This document shows positions 14,775 through 21,770 of a stretch of DNA of 22,359 nt, one piece after another. The notes beneath the pieces are model-generated. The model made no database searches, was not told where the DNA came from, and worked only from the letters and a program-made list of their open reading frames with translations. A program made the translations under genes and the position numbers. This DNA is from CAYZPW01 sp964480475 (GTDB lineage Bacteria; B130-G9): NCBI GenBank assembly GCA_964480475.1, contig CAYZPW010000057.1, positions 1 to 22,359 on the forward strand, in the 5' to 3' direction. Positions within the stretch are counted from its first letter, which is position 1. Each line of letters opens with the position of its first letter.

Positions 14775-15065
14775 GTGGCCGGAGCTTTTCTCGTTACGCT
14801 GGCAGAGATCGTTGACTTCGTGCTCACGCTCTTTATCTACGTGATCGTGATTAGAGTTGTGCTTTCGTGGATCATCCGCCCGAATCCCTACGCGGCCCCC
14901 AATCCCGTCGTTCAATTCCTGAACGCGGTTACGGACCCTTTGCTTCGCCCGCTGCGACGGATATTGCCTCGACTTGGGCCGCTTGATCTCTCACCGATGG
15001 TGGCCATCCTGATTCTGGTGTTCATAAAGACTTTCATGCTCCGTGCCGTTCATGCCGCGTTCTAG
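14775..15065 (+). CDS. yggT: YggT family integral membrane protein
   Basis: A 96-residue inner-membrane protein with two hydrophobic helices (about residues 5-32 and 73-92) around a short loop containing NPVVQFLNAVTDPLLRPLRRILP, the YggT/YlmG signature. Family members are linked to osmotic-stress tolerance, division-site or cofactor functions, but the role is not settled. I chose GTG at 14775 because GGAGG lies seven bases upstream; a TTG at 14769 is too close to it. The stop is TAG, and the ABC ATPase starts 8 nt later. Confidence 0.9.
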   Translation: MAGAFLVTLAEIVDFVLTLFIYVIVIRVVLSWIIRPNPYAAPNPVVQFLNAVTDPLLRPLRRILPRLGPLDLSPMVAILILVFIKTFMLRAVHAAF

Positions 15066-15073
15066 TCGCTAAC

Positions 15074-16012
15074 ATGGGACATGTAATTGAGATAGAAGGG
15101 CTGAGGAAGACATACCGTTCGGGGGTTCGGCGCAAGAGTGTGAAGGCCCTGAACGGATTGGACCTGACTGTTGCAGAGAACGAGATATTCGGCTTTCTGG
15201 GTCCGAACGGCGCGGGCAAGACCACAACGCTCAAGATACTCGTCGGCCTGCTGTTCCCGACGTCCGGGACCGCCCGGGTCCTGAACAAGCCGTTGGGTGA
15301 CCTTTCCGTCAAGGGTCAGATTGGCTTTTTGCCGGAGAACCCGTATTTCTACGAGTATCTGACGTGCAAGGAGCTCCTGGACTTCTACTGCCGCCTCTTC
15401 AGGATTCACAAGGTCGAGCGCCTCAAGCGTGTGAATGACCTTTTGGCACGGGTCGGACTCGAATACGCGGCCGACCTCCAGGTTAGAAAACTCTCGCACG
15501 GCATGAGGCAGCGGCTTGGGATTGCCCAGAGCCTAATCAACGATCCCAAGCTTCTCTTTCTTGATGAGCCGATGAGCGGGCTCGACCCCGTCGGCAGGCG
15601 GAGAATCAGAGAAATGATCCACGACCTGAAGTCTCAGGGCAAGACCGTCTTCTTCAGCTCACACATACTTCAGGACGCGGAGCTCCTGTGCGACCACGTT
15701 GGGATACTGAGGGACGGGCGTCTGGTCAACAAGGGCAGACTTCAGGAGATGCTGACGCCGAAACGCGCCTCCTACGAGGCCGTCATAACGGACGTGCCTG
15801 ATGATGCGCTTGACGGTTTGTCTCGGCTCTCGAGCAAGTTGGAGCGACGCGATGGGCGGGTCCATCTTCTTATCGAAGGGAAGGAGAACCTGGCCAAGAT
15901 GCAGCGCATCGTGATGGAAGCCAAGGGGGTGATCGATTCGCTTACGAAGACCAGAGGAACGCTGGAGGACCATTTCATCGAGTTCATAGGACCTGAACAA
16001 GGCGAGGGGTAA
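15074..16012 (+). CDS. ABC-2 type transporter, ATP-binding protein
   Basis: A 312-residue ATPase subunit. Walker A is GPNGAGKT at 43-50. The Q-loop region is GFLPENP, with Glu in place of Gln, as is common in this subfamily. The signature is LSHGMRQR at 140-147, Walker B is LLFLDEP at 160-166, and His197 is the switch. The D-loop is SGLDP. Residues about 225-312 form the extra C-terminal domain typical of ABC-2 (CcmA/NosF-like) exporter ATPases. It pairs with the permease that starts 6 nt downstream, and together they make a cytoplasmic-membrane exporter. The substrate is not readable. No strong Shine-Dalgarno, so coupling to yggT is likely. Confidence 0.93.
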   Translation: MGHVIEIEGLRKTYRSGVRRKSVKALNGLDLTVAENEIFGFLGPNGAGKTTTLKILVGLLFPTSGTARVLNKPLGDLSVKGQIGFLPENPYFYEYLTCKELLDFYCRLFRIHKVERLKRVNDLLARVGLEYAADLQVRKLSHGMRQRLGIAQSLINDPKLLFLDEPMSGLDPVGRRRIREMIHDLKSQGKTVFFSSHILQDAELLCDHVGILRDGRLVNKGRLQEMLTPKRASYEAVITDVPDDALDGLSRLSSKLERRDGRVHLLIEGKENLAKMQRIVMEAKGVIDSLTKTRGTLEDHFIEFIGPEQGEG

Positions 16013-16018
16013 CCGAGA

Positions 16019-16783
16019 ATGAAGACCTGGGCCATCTGCCTTAACACCTTCAGGGAAACGGTCAGGGACAAGGTGTTCATTCTGCTCGTCGTATTCGCGC
16101 TCATCATGATCGTTGCCTCGCGCATATTCGGCTTTCTGTCGGTCGGGCAGGAGATCAAGATCGTGAAGGACCTCGGTCTGGGAAGCATATCGGTATTCAG
16201 CCTCCTAGTGGCGATCTTCGTGGGGACGACGCTCGTCCACAAGGAGATCGACAAGAGAACCGTTTATACGATCATCTCGAAGCCAATCCATCGTTACCAG
16301 TTCATAATCGGCAAGTATGCAGGTCTGAATCTGACGATTCTCGTGAACATGGTGGTGATGTCGGTCTTCTTCTATCTGTCGGTTCGGCTAATGCGCGGCA
16401 CATGGTCTCTTGACTTGGGCCTGGCAATCCTGCTTATATATGTAGAAGTTATGGTGGTTACTGGACTCGCTCTTCTTTTCTCGACATTCGCCTCGCCCAC
16501 TCTCAGCGCGGTCTTCACGTTTCTTTCCTACGCAGCCGGGCACCTGTCAAATGACCTGAAGTTCTTCGGCGAGCAATCTGAGAACATATTCGTCAAAATC
16601 GCCACCGTCGGACTCTATTATGTCCTTCCCAATCTCTCGAAGTTCAATGTCAAGAACGAGGCGGTTCACGGGTTCGCTATTCCCGCGGGCTTCTACATCT
16701 ACGCCATAGTTTATGGTTTGCTATACTGTGCAATGCTTGTTATCGTATCATCCTTCATTTTTGAGCGTAAGAATCTCAAGTGA
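16019..16783 (+). CDS. ABC-2 type transporter, permease protein
   Basis: A 254-residue membrane protein with about six hydrophobic segments (about 20-42, 60-74, 102-126, 137-158, 162-180, 227-248). It begins TWAICLNTFRETVRDKVF, typical of the NosY-like ABC2_membrane_2 permeases. The conserved cytoplasmic VHKEIDKRTVYTIISKPI follows the second segment. It sits 6 nt after its ATPase and is the last gene of the yggT unit before tRNA-Met. Confidence 0.9.
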   Translation: MKTWAICLNTFRETVRDKVFILLVVFALIMIVASRIFGFLSVGQEIKIVKDLGLGSISVFSLLVAIFVGTTLVHKEIDKRTVYTIISKPIHRYQFIIGKYAGLNLTILVNMVVMSVFFYLSVRLMRGTWSLDLGLAILLIYVEVMVVTGLALLFSTFASPTLSAVFTFLSYAAGHLSNDLKFFGEQSENIFVKIATVGLYYVLPNLSKFNVKNEAVHGFAIPAGFYIYAIVYGLLYCAMLVIVSSFIFERKNLK

Positions 16784-16807
16784 AAGGCGCTTGTGGTTAT
16801 GGAAACA

Positions 16808-16882
16808 GGGCCCATAGCTCAACGGCAGAGCCCCCGGCTCATAACCGGTAGGTTCCTGGTTCGAGTCCAGGTGGGCCCACCA
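16808..16882 (+). tRNA. tRNA with CAT anticodon, probably elongator tRNA-Met
   Basis: A complete 75-nt cloverleaf: acceptor GGGCCCA pairs with TGGGCCC, D-arm GCTC/GAGC, anticodon loop CTCATAA, T-arm CCTGG-TTCGAGT-CCAGG, and an encoded CCA end (16880-16882). The anticodon stem has one C-T mismatch at 27-43. The paired first base excludes an initiator tRNA. A lysidine-modified tRNA-Ile2 also has CAT and cannot be fully excluded. Confidence 0.93.
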
Positions 16883-16971
16883 GGTTCTCTTGACCTTGCT
16901 GAGGGCTGTGGGCAAGAGCACTGCGAAACAGGCGCCTTGTGCCTTCCACGGACTAGGCAGGAGGTGAATTA

Positions 16972-17715
16972 GTGCCACCCAAGAATCAAACCCTCGCGCT
17001 CCAGCTACTGGTAAAGCTCCAGGGCATCCAGGCGCAGATAAGGGACATCGAGAAATCAATGAACGCCATTCCGCAACATATCAAGACGATTGAGGCCGAA
17101 ACAGCTCGATATGAGGACGAAATTGAGCAGAACTTGAAGCTTGAACAGAGCCTCGAGTCGCAGATGAGAAGCTATGAGAACGATATCGAGGACAGGGGCA
17201 CCAAGCTAAAGAAGTATCAAGCGCAGCTGCTGACAGTGAAGACCAACATCGAATACGCCGCTATGCTCAGACAAATAGACGGCCTCAAGCGCATGAACGA
17301 GGAAACCGGGGAGCAGATATTCCACGTGGAAGAAGAGGTGGAGCGGCTCCGCGAGAGTCGGACCGAGAAGGAAGAAACCTACAAGCAGGTCAAAGGGGAC
17401 AACGACAAGAAAATAGAGCAATACACTCGGGAGCTTGAAAAAACTGAGAAAGAGATTGAGAAGCTCAAACAACGTGCCAAGAGGCTGAGGTCCAAGGTTT
17501 CTTCTCGGCTTCTCGCGAGATTCGAACGAATCGCCGAGGCCCGGGACGGCGTGGCCGTTGTTCTAGCCAACGGAGGTGTATGTCAGGGCTGTTACACGAG
17601 CATTCGCCCCCAAGTATTTGACGAGATAAGGCGCGGGGGCACGATTGTCCAGTGCGAGAGCTGCTCCAGAATCTTGTTCTACGACATGCAGCAGGAAGCA
17701 AAAAAATCCCGGTAG
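16972..17715 (+). CDS. C4-type zinc-ribbon coiled-coil protein (DUF164/CdsZ-like)
   Basis: A 247-residue protein: a long antiparallel coiled coil (about 8-180, Glu/Lys/Gln-rich) and a C-terminal zinc ribbon with Cys204-x2-Cys207 (GVCQGCYTSI) and Cys228-x2-Cys231 (VQCESCSRILFY). Family members are cytoplasmic and thought to bind nucleic acid or act as chaperone-like adaptors; they often sit next to RNase H or rnpB genes, as here. GTG at 16972 follows a near-perfect AGGAGGTG. The RNase H gene begins 13 nt after its TAG. Confidence 0.92.
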   Translation: MPPKNQTLALQLLVKLQGIQAQIRDIEKSMNAIPQHIKTIEAETARYEDEIEQNLKLEQSLESQMRSYENDIEDRGTKLKKYQAQLLTVKTNIEYAAMLRQIDGLKRMNEETGEQIFHVEEEVERLRESRTEKEETYKQVKGDNDKKIEQYTRELEKTEKEIEKLKQRAKRLRSKVSSRLLARFERIAEARDGVAVVLANGGVCQGCYTSIRPQVFDEIRRGGTIVQCESCSRILFYDMQQEAKKSR

Positions 17716-17728
17716 CAGCCTCAGATTG

Positions 17729-18682
17729 ATGCTTTCTGAACAAGAACCAGCGAACTCCGGGCCTTTTTACATATACGTTGACGGTGGTTCACATGGAAAC
17801 CCCGGACCCTCCGCGATGGCCTACATCGTAAAATCACCCGACCAGAAAACAACGCTTGCAAAGAAAGCCAAATACATCGGAGAGACGACCAACAACGTCG
17901 CCGAATATACCGCAATCCTTGAGGCGCTAAAGCGTGCACACAAGCTCGGTATAAGGAAGGTTCTAATTCGGTCTGATGCTGATTTCATCGTGAAGCAGTT
18001 GACGGGGCTGAACAAAATCAGAAGCCCCAAACTTCTGGGCCTTTCTCTGGCCTGCCAAGACGAGATCGATGAGTTCGCGGTCTTCGGGATCGAGCATATC
18101 CCTCGTGCTGAAAACACCGAGGCCGACAAAATGGTTCAAGAGGCGATTAAGGCCCAAGCGAAAACGGGAAGCAGCGCATCAAAATGCAGTTTCAAACCCG
18201 ACGGGATCATCTATGTCGCTGGCGGTTCAAAGGGCGCCCCGGGACATGCTGCGGCCGCTTACGTTATTGTTACGCCTGGCGACAAGGTTCTGGCAATATA
18301 TGCGAGATATTTGGGAAAACGGCTCCCCAATATCCCAGAATATGCCGCCGTGTATCTCTCCGCAAAGAAGGCTCGATCGCTTGGCCTCAACAAAGTCGTG
18401 ATCAGGTCTGACAACACACTGGTCGCGAGGCAGCTCAGCGGGGAGTTCAAGGTCAAGAGTGAGATGCTGAAGAAGCCATACGCGGAGTGCGTGCAAGCTC
18501 TTAGCGATTTCGAGGCATATACGATACAGAGCATCTCACGCGCGGCGAACAAAACAACCTATAGGATGGTTTCTGAGACGATAAGGGATTACGTGAGGCA
18601 AGAGGCGGAAAACAAGACCTCAAACAAAAAGCGGAACCCGGCATCGGCCGTAGTGGTTCAAGATTCTGAACTTGACAGCTGA
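17729..18682 (+). CDS. Tandem RNase HI-like protein with an inactive second domain
   Basis: The 317-residue protein holds two RNase HI folds. The first (13-140) has the complete DEDD set: Asp18 in YVDGGSHGNPGP, Glu59 in NNVAEYTA, Asp83 in IRSDADFIVKQL and Asp133 in AENTEADKM. The second (160-290) aligns closely but has Ala164 (YVAGGSKGAPG) and Tyr278 (RAANKTTYRM) in place of two catalytic aspartates; Glu204 and Asp228 remain. So domain 1 should cut the RNA strand of RNA-DNA hybrids, and domain 2 may only bind. The C-terminal tail is Lys-rich and disordered. I chose the ATG at 17729 since the fold begins about 12 residues on; there is no clear Shine-Dalgarno, and coupling to the zinc-ribbon gene is likely. 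The next operon's promoter overlaps its 3' end. Confidence 0.9.
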   Translation: MLSEQEPANSGPFYIYVDGGSHGNPGPSAMAYIVKSPDQKTTLAKKAKYIGETTNNVAEYTAILEALKRAHKLGIRKVLIRSDADFIVKQLTGLNKIRSPKLLGLSLACQDEIDEFAVFGIEHIPRAENTEADKMVQEAIKAQAKTGSSASKCSFKPDGIIYVAGGSKGAPGHAAAAYVIVTPGDKVLAIYARYLGKRLPNIPEYAAVYLSAKKARSLGLNKVVIRSDNTLVARQLSGEFKVKSEMLKKPYAECVQALSDFEAYTIQSISRAANKTTYRMVSETIRDYVRQEAENKTSNKKRNPASAVVVQDSELDS

Positions 18683-18701
18683 ATCGAAGGTCTTGTATCC
18701 T
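18672..18701 (+). promoter_or_regulatory. Predicted sigma-70-type promoter of the parvulin lipoprotein gene
   Basis: TTGACA (18672-18677) is perfect; an 18-nt spacer leads to TATCCT (18696-18701, 4 of 6). It overlaps the last codons of the RNase H gene and leaves a leader of about 90 nt before the ATG at 18801. Confidence 0.55.
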
Positions 18702-18800
18702 GCAAGCCGACGCGAACGCAATCCGGAGTGTCCCCGGGGATGGCTCGAAGGGATTACTGTACCGGGGCTGAGAACTTTTTGTTTTATCATGGAGGAAAGC

Positions 18801-20255
18801 ATGAGAGGATCGAGAAGAGGAATACGCAATGTCGTAACGTTGCTGGCAGGGCTTCTGATAGTCGCTGCATTTTTGGGATGCGAGGAGCCACAACAGCCTT
18901 CGGGCGGTGCGCCCGCTCCCGCAGCGGTGCAAAAGGCGCCGGGCGAGCCAGGGGCCGAACCGGTAACTGAGGGCGAGGTCCTCGCCAGGATCGGCGATGT
19001 TAAGATAACAACGGCTGACCTGGAGCAAGAGATCGCCGATATCCCCGTGTATATGCAGACGAAGTTCAAGACCAAAAGTGGTAAGAGAGAGCTTCTGAAC
19101 AAGATGGTTGAGAACGAGCTTCTAGCCAGAGCAGCCGTTGACGCCGGGCTGGATAAGGACCCTGCTATCATGAGGAAGATCGAGGATTCGCGCAAGAAGA
19201 TCCTTCAAAACGAATACTATCGCGCACACATGAAGGATAGGGTCGGCGTCCCGGAAGAGAAGATCAAGGAGTATTACGAGGCCAACAAGGACAAGTATAA
19301 GACCAAGGCTAGGGCTCGCGTCCGGATGATCGTGTTGTCGGACGAGCAGGCCGCTCAGAAGACGCTTGCAGACCTCAAGAAGGAGCCTGAGCGGTTTGAG
19401 GAGCTTGCCAAGGCGAGGTCGAAGGACGAAGCGACCGCCGGCAGCGGCGGACTGCTCGGTTGGGTCACGGACGGCGGCTACATCCGCGGTCTAGGCAAGG
19501 ACCCGGGCGTCAACGCCGCTGTTTTCGCGCTCACTGAGGGCAAGATGAGCGAGATAGTGAAGACCAAGAAGGGGACTTTCGTCATTCTGAAGGTCGAGAC
19601 GCTCGAGCCCGAATCGTTCCGCCCGCTAGATGAGGTGAGGCGGAGAATCGCGGATGATTTACTGGTAAATGATGAGGAAATCAATAAATACTACGAGGAA
19701 CACAAGGACGAGTTCATCAGCAAAGAGCGCGTGAAGGCCAGGATACTCGTTTTGGAGGATGAGAGCCGAGCCAAGAAAGCCAGAACGTCGCTTGTGAAGG
19801 GCCTGACAACTGACAAGTTCTCGGCATACGCCAAGAAGAACTCGATCGACAAGACCAATGCCAAGAACGGCGGCTACCTGGGCTACATCACCCGGGGAAG
19901 ATACATCCCCGGTATCGGCCGCGAGCCTGCCGTGGAGAAGGTCATCTTTGAGCTCAAGCAGAACGAGATGAGCGAGCCGATCAAGACCAAGAAGGGCTGG
20001 AGCATCTTCTACGTCGAGAAGAAGGAGGCATCGCAGCTGAAGCCTCTCGACCGCGTCAAGACGCTCATCACGAACAAGCTGCGCCGCGAGATGCGCGAGA
20101 GCTCCCAGAAGGAGTCCATGGACGCGCTCAAGCAGAAATACAGCTGTGAGGTCTTTGAGGACAAAGTGACGGGCGCCGAGTCCGCCGAACCCTCGTCGAG
20201 CGACATCCGCGACGTCTTCAGACCGAGGGAAGATGACACCTTAACGGACGAATGA
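18801..20255 (+). CDS. Lipoprotein peptidyl-prolyl isomerase with two parvulin domains (SurA/PrsA-like)
   Basis: A 484-residue secreted chaperone. The N-terminus RGSRRG, a hydrophobic stretch and FLGC27 make a lipoprotein signal (lipobox slightly atypical, with Phe at -3). Residues 55-160 are the SurA-type N-terminal helical region, and 170-268 and 312-408 are two PPIC rotamase domains. Each domain contains a GG(L/Y)LG(W/Y)(V/I) loop and ends in a KTKKG(T/W) strand. It should fold or escort envelope proteins outside the inner membrane. The ATG at 18801 is preceded by GGAGG at five bases; an in-frame ATG at 18789 has no such site. Its TGA overlaps the start of the next gene (ATGA). Confidence 0.92.
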   Translation: MRGSRRGIRNVVTLLAGLLIVAAFLGCEEPQQPSGGAPAPAAVQKAPGEPGAEPVTEGEVLARIGDVKITTADLEQEIADIPVYMQTKFKTKSGKRELLNKMVENELLARAAVDAGLDKDPAIMRKIEDSRKKILQNEYYRAHMKDRVGVPEEKIKEYYEANKDKYKTKARARVRMIVLSDEQAAQKTLADLKKEPERFEELAKARSKDEATAGSGGLLGWVTDGGYIRGLGKDPGVNAAVFALTEGKMSEIVKTKKGTFVILKVETLEPESFRPLDEVRRRIADDLLVNDEEINKYYEEHKDEFISKERVKARILVLEDESRAKKARTSLVKGLTTDKFSAYAKKNSIDKTNAKNGGYLGYITRGRYIPGIGREPAVEKVIFELKQNEMSEPIKTKKGWSIFYVEKKEASQLKPLDRVKTLITNKLRREMRESSQKESMDALKQKYSCEVFEDKVTGAESAEPSSSDIRDVFRPREDDTLTDE

Positions 20256-20464
20256 AGAAGGGAGCGAGTAAGAAGGGGACTCGTCCCGCAAAAAAAGCGG
20301 CGGCTGCTGAGACCTCGGAGCAGATCGATCCCGAGCTTGAGCGCAGGCTCGACCTTGTAGTCCTCGTCATCATCGTCATACTGCTGGTCTGCGTCATCAT
20401 CATCCCCGGAAGCTGGTTCAATAGCGCCTCGATGTGGTGCATAGATCACGTGCCGGGCTTCTGA
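20252..20464 (+). CDS. Small single-pass membrane protein coupled to the parvulin lipoprotein
   Basis: A 70-residue protein with a basic N-terminus (KKGASKKGTRPAKK), an acidic linker (EQIDPELERRL) and one strongly hydrophobic helix at about 34-53 (LDLVVLVIIVILLVCVIIIP). This predicts N-terminus in the cytoplasm and a short periplasmic tail. Its ATG overlaps the previous TGA, so it is translated with the isomerase. No family recognised. Confidence 0.7.
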   Translation: MKKGASKKGTRPAKKAAAAETSEQIDPELERRLDLVVLVIIVILLVCVIIIPGSWFNSASMWCIDHVPGF

Positions 20465-20482
20465 CAATAGTGACAACAGCGC

Positions 20483-20554
20483 GCCGGCGTAGCTCAGTGG
20501 TAGAGCAGCTGATTCGTAATCAGCAGGTCGTAGGTTCAAATCCTATCGCCGGCT
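20483..20554 (+). tRNA. tRNA-Thr (CGT anticodon)
   Basis: A complete 72-nt cloverleaf: acceptor GCCGGCG/CGCCGGC, D-arm GCTC/GAGC, anticodon stem GCTGA/TCAGC with loop TTCGTAA, T-arm GTAGG-TTCAAAT-CCTAT, discriminator T. No CCA is encoded (TAA follows), unlike the tRNA-Met upstream. Confidence 0.95.
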
Positions 20555-20609
20555 TAAGCTTTCAAGCGATATGTATTGGCGGACAGCGAGAATGGACAGG
20601 AGATAATAC

Positions 20610-21299
20610 GTGCCGAAACATAAGTCTGCAATAAAGCGGCTACGGCAGAGCAAGGAACGGCGCCTGCGGAACCGGGTCCGAAAGAGCCACATGAAGGCCA
20701 CGATCAAGGCCCTCAGAATCGCAATCAGCGACAAGCAAGGTCCCGACAAAGAGGAGGTTTTAGGCCTTTACAGGGCAGCCGTTTCAACCGTTGCCAAGAC
20801 CTCGAGCAAGGGCACAATCCACAACAACACCGCCGCAAGGAAGATCGCGCGCCTCACCAAGGCGGTCAACAAGGTCATGGGCCCCGAGTGGCTCGCTGCC
20901 CAGCATCCAAAGCCCAAGAAGCCTAAGCCTGCCCCTAAGCCCAAACCCGAGGTCGTCGAGAAGGCGGCGGTCGAGGCAGTCGAGGAAGCTCTCGAGGAAG
21001 TTGCCCCTGAGGTAGAGCCAGAGCTCACTCCGGAACCGGCTGAAGAGGCGCCGGAAACCATTGAAGAGGCCGAACAGCCTGAAGAGAAAGAGCCCGAGGT
21101 AAAAGCTAGGGCAGCGGTAGAGCCTGAGACAGTGGAGCCTGCACCGGAAGCCGACGAGGTGGACGAGAAAGAGCCTGAAGAGGCTCCGGAAGAAGCGCCT
21201 ACTGAGGAGGCAGAGGAGGCAAAGCCTGAAGAGGCTCCGGAGCCTGACGAAAAGCCTAAGAAGAAAGCGCCGCGCAAGAAACGCAAGAAAGAAGAATAG
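20610..21299 (+). CDS. rpsT: Ribosomal protein S20 with a long acidic Pro/Glu/Ala tail
   Basis: Residues 1-92 are a normal S20 (MPKHKSAIKRLRQSKERRLRNR, then KGTIHNNTAARKIARLTKAVNK), which binds 16S rRNA in the small subunit. The protein then continues about 135 residues in low-complexity sequence rich in Glu, Pro and Ala (PKPKPAPKPKPEVVEK; EEAPEEAPTEEAEEAKPEE), ending with a basic KKKAPRKKRKKEE. Bacterial S20 is usually 85-95 residues, so the total of 229 is exceptional. GTG at 20610 has AGGAG seven bases upstream. There is no stop or frameshift at the core/tail junction and codon use does not change abruptly. tRNA-Thr ends 55 nt upstream, so co-transcription is possible. Confidence 0.95.
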   Translation: MPKHKSAIKRLRQSKERRLRNRVRKSHMKATIKALRIAISDKQGPDKEEVLGLYRAAVSTVAKTSSKGTIHNNTAARKIARLTKAVNKVMGPEWLAAQHPKPKKPKPAPKPKPEVVEKAAVEAVEEALEEVAPEVEPELTPEPAEEAPETIEEAEQPEEKEPEVKARAAVEPETVEPAPEADEVDEKEPEEAPEEAPTEEAEEAKPEEAPEPDEKPKKKAPRKKRKKEE

Positions 21300-21750
21300 C
21301 CTCAGCCGGGGCTGCCAGCTCCCTCAGCCTTCGAGCCTGCCCTGTAGGTCGGTCTGAGTCTCCGTAGGGGCGCGGTCTCTGACCCGCCCGCCTATGTCTT
21401 ATGTAGGGGCGCGGTCTCTGACCCGCCCGTCTATGGCGATTTAATCACATACAGCGCCTCGGACCCGGTAATCGAGCAAATCTGATCCACCTTTCGTTGG
21501 CCCGGTTTCAGGTCGTTCCCCTCGATTCGCGGCGGCGACCGCGCTCATCGACATAATCCATCCGCCAGGTATTGCCCGCCCGTTACAGACCGCGCACGGC
21601 TACCTCGTTGCTCTACCCCTCGCATTTCGGTTCCCCGAAGGGGGACCACAACAGTAGCCGTAGGTGCAACCTACGGAATCCGTTCACGCCGGTATCCTCG
21701 CGACCCTGAAGGGGTCGAACAGCCCATCCGCAGGCCTATGTTCAGCCCCT
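21300..21750. other. Gene-free gap holding direct and inverted repeats
   Basis: No gene is supported between rpsT and the surface-protein fragment. It holds a 33-nt direct repeat (21364-21435), the near-palindrome GGTTCCCC-GAA-GGGGGACC at about 21630-21648, and a palindrome-repeat copy (21654-21770). No T-tracted terminator for rpsT was found. Confidence 0.5.
21364..21435. repeat. Direct repeat, two 33-nt units
   Basis: GTAGGGGCGCGGTCTCTGAC continuing with CCGCCCGYCTATG occurs at 21364-21396 and 21403-21435 with a single C/T difference and a 6-nt spacer. Two units with a short spacer do not make a CRISPR array. Confidence 0.85.
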
Positions 21751-21770
21751 TCAGGGATGCAGGCATGCAG
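21654..21770. repeat. Dispersed palindromic repeat copy related to 14257-14480
   Basis: CCGTAGGT-GCA-ACCTACGG (21658-21676) is perfect and followed by GAATC, as in the 14.26-kb copy. GACCCTGAAGGGG at 21702-21714 repeats 14311-14323 exactly. CCCCTTCAGGG followed by a GCATGC-containing tail matches the end of the inverted copy near 14452-14478. The right part encodes the last residues and stop of the surface protein. Confidence 0.75.

Noticed and set aside
16883..16971. An RNase P RNA or other structured RNA next to the zinc-ribbon gene
   Set aside because: The gap is under 100 nt and no conserved rnpB-like core was seen; it is only a leader with a strong ribosome site.
16748..17059. A minus-strand frame containing LDSNQEPTGYEPGALPLSYGP-like sequence
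   Set aside because: That peptide is the well-known translation of the antisense strand of a tRNA gene (tRNA-Met at 16808-16882).
18732..18775. Intrinsic terminator after the RNase H gene (CCCCGG/CCGGGG then T-run)
   Set aside because: The stem is six base pairs with a loop over 20 nt and the T-run is separated from it by several bases; it lies in the leader of the next gene's own transcript.
20768..21286. A Ser/Ala/Gly-rich 172-residue minus-strand frame
   Set aside because: It mirrors the low-complexity acidic tail of rpsT on the other strand.
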